From the NCBI RefSeq assembly GCF_001591365.1, contig NZ_BCUT01000005.1, positions 1 through 64,000 on the forward strand: a stretch of DNA of 64,000 bases, read 5' to 3'. Both the position numbers and the translations under genes were made by a program. The stretch is from Variovorax paradoxus NBRC 15149. Its GTDB lineage: Bacteria > Pseudomonadota > Gammaproteobacteria > Burkholderiales > Burkholderiaceae_C. Positions 62,394 through 64,000 of this stretch are shown here, in pieces (the first letter of the stretch is position 1; each line of letters begins with the position of its first letter). Below the pieces are notes generated by a model. It searched no databases and was not told the DNA's origin. It was given only the letters and a program-made list of their open reading frames with translations.

Positions 62394-64000
62394 ATGGGCA
62401 TCGTTCTTCTCAAACTTTCCTCCCACGGGCCCGATAAGCCCGATGTGGAAATCGACTTCCATCCTAAGCGACGTGTTGTCGTTGGCCCCAGCGACACGGG
62501 TAAGTCGTACATCCATGCATGCCTCTGGTACTTGCTTGGAGGGGATGCTCCTGACAGCACCTTCCCGCAGGCCCAGGGCTATCAGGAACTCAGGCTTCGA
62601 CTCCTTGCTGGCGACGTCGAGTACGAAGTCCGGCGAGGCATCAATGGCGGCTCGGCCGCAATCTGGTCCCGGGCCGATGGGAACGAAAAGCCCCTCGCGT
62701 TCGAGGCCGTGGAACGAGACCTCGGCGAGCTGATCGTCGAGCTCTCCGGCGCCGCAGGGAAGCAGCTTCTTCGGAATCAGAGCGAACGAGGTCCTGTCAC
62801 CGGTGATGACGTCCGGCATTGGGCACTTTGGTCCCAAACCGAGGTCCCAGCAGACTTTGCGACCAGTGGCGTCGGATACGCAACGCCCAAGCGCATTTCA
62901 TCGTTCAATCTATTCCTAACAGGGAACGACGATGCGGCCATCCAGGTCACCAAAACCAAGGCAGAGGTCGAGCGCATCAAGGGGCAGCTCACGTCTGCCG
63001 AAGCGGCACTTGAACGAGTCAAGGCGGGTCTTCCACGCGATGTGAAGCGCGAGGATGTGGCCGAAGCAATCGAGCGCATTGACGCGACGCTTGCGGCCAT
63101 GACAAGTCAGTACGAAGCGCGGGCAACGAAGCTGAAGGAGCTTCGAAGGGAGTTTGCTGATACCGCCGAGGAGCATGCGATTGCGGCAAACCGGCGAAAC
63201 CACGCTCATTCAATGATTGGCAGGTTCCAGCTGCTCGACGAGAAGTACACGAATGACCTGTCGCGGCTAGGAGCCAGCAACGAAGGTGCCGCGTTCTTCG
63301 AAGCCTTACCGGAGGTGGCCTGCCCCCTGTGTGGCACCAGCACCGCTGACCAGCACGGGCACCACGGCCACCCGCAGCCCAAACCGAAGGACTACCAGCT
63401 AGCCATCAAGGCTGAAGCAGAGAAGATTCAGTCTCTTCGCCGCGGCCTGCTTGTGGCGCTCGAGCGCGAACGCGGCCGGTTTTCTGAGTTCCGAGCAGAG
63501 GCCGAAAGACTTGGCGGCAACCTGAACGCGCTCCAGAGCCGCGAAGCGGTCGTCGTCAACGGCGCGCGCATCGAGTTCACCGGGGATCCAAAGACGCTGG
63601 CGCTACGGCGCAGCGACCTCGCTGCACAGCTCGGCATCTTCGACGAGATTGAGCGCTTGGAGGCAGAAGTTGCTCGCCTCGGAAAATCCAAGGTGCGCAA
63701 GCGCGTGAACGTCACGCGCGATGGAGGGACGCACGGCCGTGCAGTGGCGAACCGTGCAAAGGCTCTCTTGGAGGACTGGGGCCTCACCGACATCAAAAAC
63801 ATCTCGCTCGATGCTGGCGAATGCGACCTCGTCATCAATGACCGCGCACGCCTCAGCTACGGCGCTGGGCTACGGTCTCTGTACCTGGCGTCGCTGGTCA
63901 TCGCCCTGATGGAGTATGCCGTCGAACATGAGTACCCGCACCTCGGCGTCGTTGTCTTGGACTCACCGCTGAAGCCGTACGCGGACCCCAAGCGCACTGC
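62394..64000 (+). CDS. ABC-3C ATPase (SMC/Rad50-like), truncated by window end
   Basis: Starts 5 bp after the middle component and stays open to the last base, so the stop lies outside. Visible: Walker A VVVGPSDTGKSYIHACL (~residue 31), a coiled coil (~190-270), a Cys pair CPLCGTSTADQHGHHGH (~310) like a Rad50-type zinc hook, a second coiled coil, the signature-type LSYGAGLRSLYLASLVIAL (~487), and Walker B LGVVVLDSPLK (~520). It is the DNA/RNA-sensing ATPase of the conflict system. Confidence 0.88.
   Translation, partial: MGIVLLKLSSHGPDKPDVEIDFHPKRRVVVGPSDTGKSYIHACLWYLLGGDAPDSTFPQAQGYQELRLRLLAGDVEYEVRRGINGGSAAIWSRADGNEKPLAFEAVERDLGELIVELSGAAGKQLLRNQSERGPVTGDDVRHWALWSQTEVPADFATSGVGYATPKRISSFNLFLTGNDDAAIQVTKTKAEVERIKGQLTSAEAALERVKAGLPRDVKREDVAEAIERIDATLAAMTSQYEARATKLKELRREFADTAEEHAIAANRRNHAHSMIGRFQLLDEKYTNDLSRLGASNEGAAFFEALPEVACPLCGTSTADQHGHHGHPQPKPKDYQLAIKAEAEKIQSLRRGLLVALERERGRFSEFRAEAERLGGNLNALQSREAVVVNGARIEFTGDPKTLALRRSDLAAQLGIFDEIERLEAEVARLGKSKVRKRVNVTRDGGTHGRAVANRAKALLEDWGLTDIKNISLDAGECDLVINDRARLSYGAGLRSLYLASLVIALMEYAVEHEYPHLGVVVLDSPLKPYADPKRT

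Overview
The window is GC-rich, with tightly packed operons and ATGA/GTGA/TTGA start-stop overlaps. Its gene set is typical of a betaproteobacterium of the Burkholderiales, most likely a Comamonadaceae member such as Variovorax. That placement rests on a LapBCE-type adhesin secretion operon, an imuA-imuB-dnaE2 mutasome with a LexA box, a Ku/LigD end-joining locus and a YD-repeat (Rhs) toxin. It is inferred from gene content only. No rRNA, tRNA, CRISPR array, integrase or intact insertion sequence was recognised.

Layout. (1) 1-8016: the 3' end of a giant repeat adhesin, its type I secretion operon (TolC-like outer-membrane protein, ABC exporter, HlyD-like adaptor) and a small BamE-like protein, closed by an intrinsic terminator. 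(2) 8498-14324: a GHKL-ATPase/large-partner gene pair that resembles no named system I know, then a nuclease-helicase (DUF2075) overlapping a MazG-like pyrophosphatase. (3) 14481-22391: a very large exonuclease-RecQ-UvrD fusion, divergent from a three-gene operon (ScoMcrA-head/DUF3883 nuclease, HIT protein, HNH nuclease). (4) 22506-30122: a regulator module that recurs twice later, a chain of small genes ending in a secreted nuclease, and a block bounded by two paralogous small genes. Each small gene lies behind a LexA-type box, and the block holds an XRE regulator, a DprA-like protein with a phosphoribosyltransferase, and a PIN-domain pair. (5) 30390-35139: non-homologous end joining (LigD, DUF3606, MerR/TPR protein, Ku). 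(6) 35704-42095: a short Argonaute system with a DUF4365-APAZ partner, then an SF1 helicase overlapping an unknown 286-aa gene. (7) 42401-48756: an SRAP protein divergent from imuA-imuB-dnaE2, with a strong LexA box between them. (8) 48757-54163: decayed DNA with pseudogene fragments, the second copy of the regulator module, a putative AbiC-like membrane protein and an Mrr-like nuclease. (9) 54252-59807: a YD-repeat toxin with a probable immunity gene. (10) 60385-64000: a third, partial copy of the regulator module and an ABC three-component conflict system that runs off the window.

The common theme is genome defence and DNA damage. At least eight candidate anti-phage or anti-plasmid modules lie between a secretion operon and a polymorphic toxin, interleaved with SOS mutagenesis and end-joining genes. 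Three sites match the LexA consensus closely. They suggest that the translesion polymerase cassette and two small-gene operons, one of which may carry the PIN nuclease, answer to DNA damage. The best candidates for an undescribed system are the GHKL-ATPase/PRTase-like pair (8498-11922), the helicase/286-aa pair (38983-42095) and the SOS-linked PIN operon (28566-30122).
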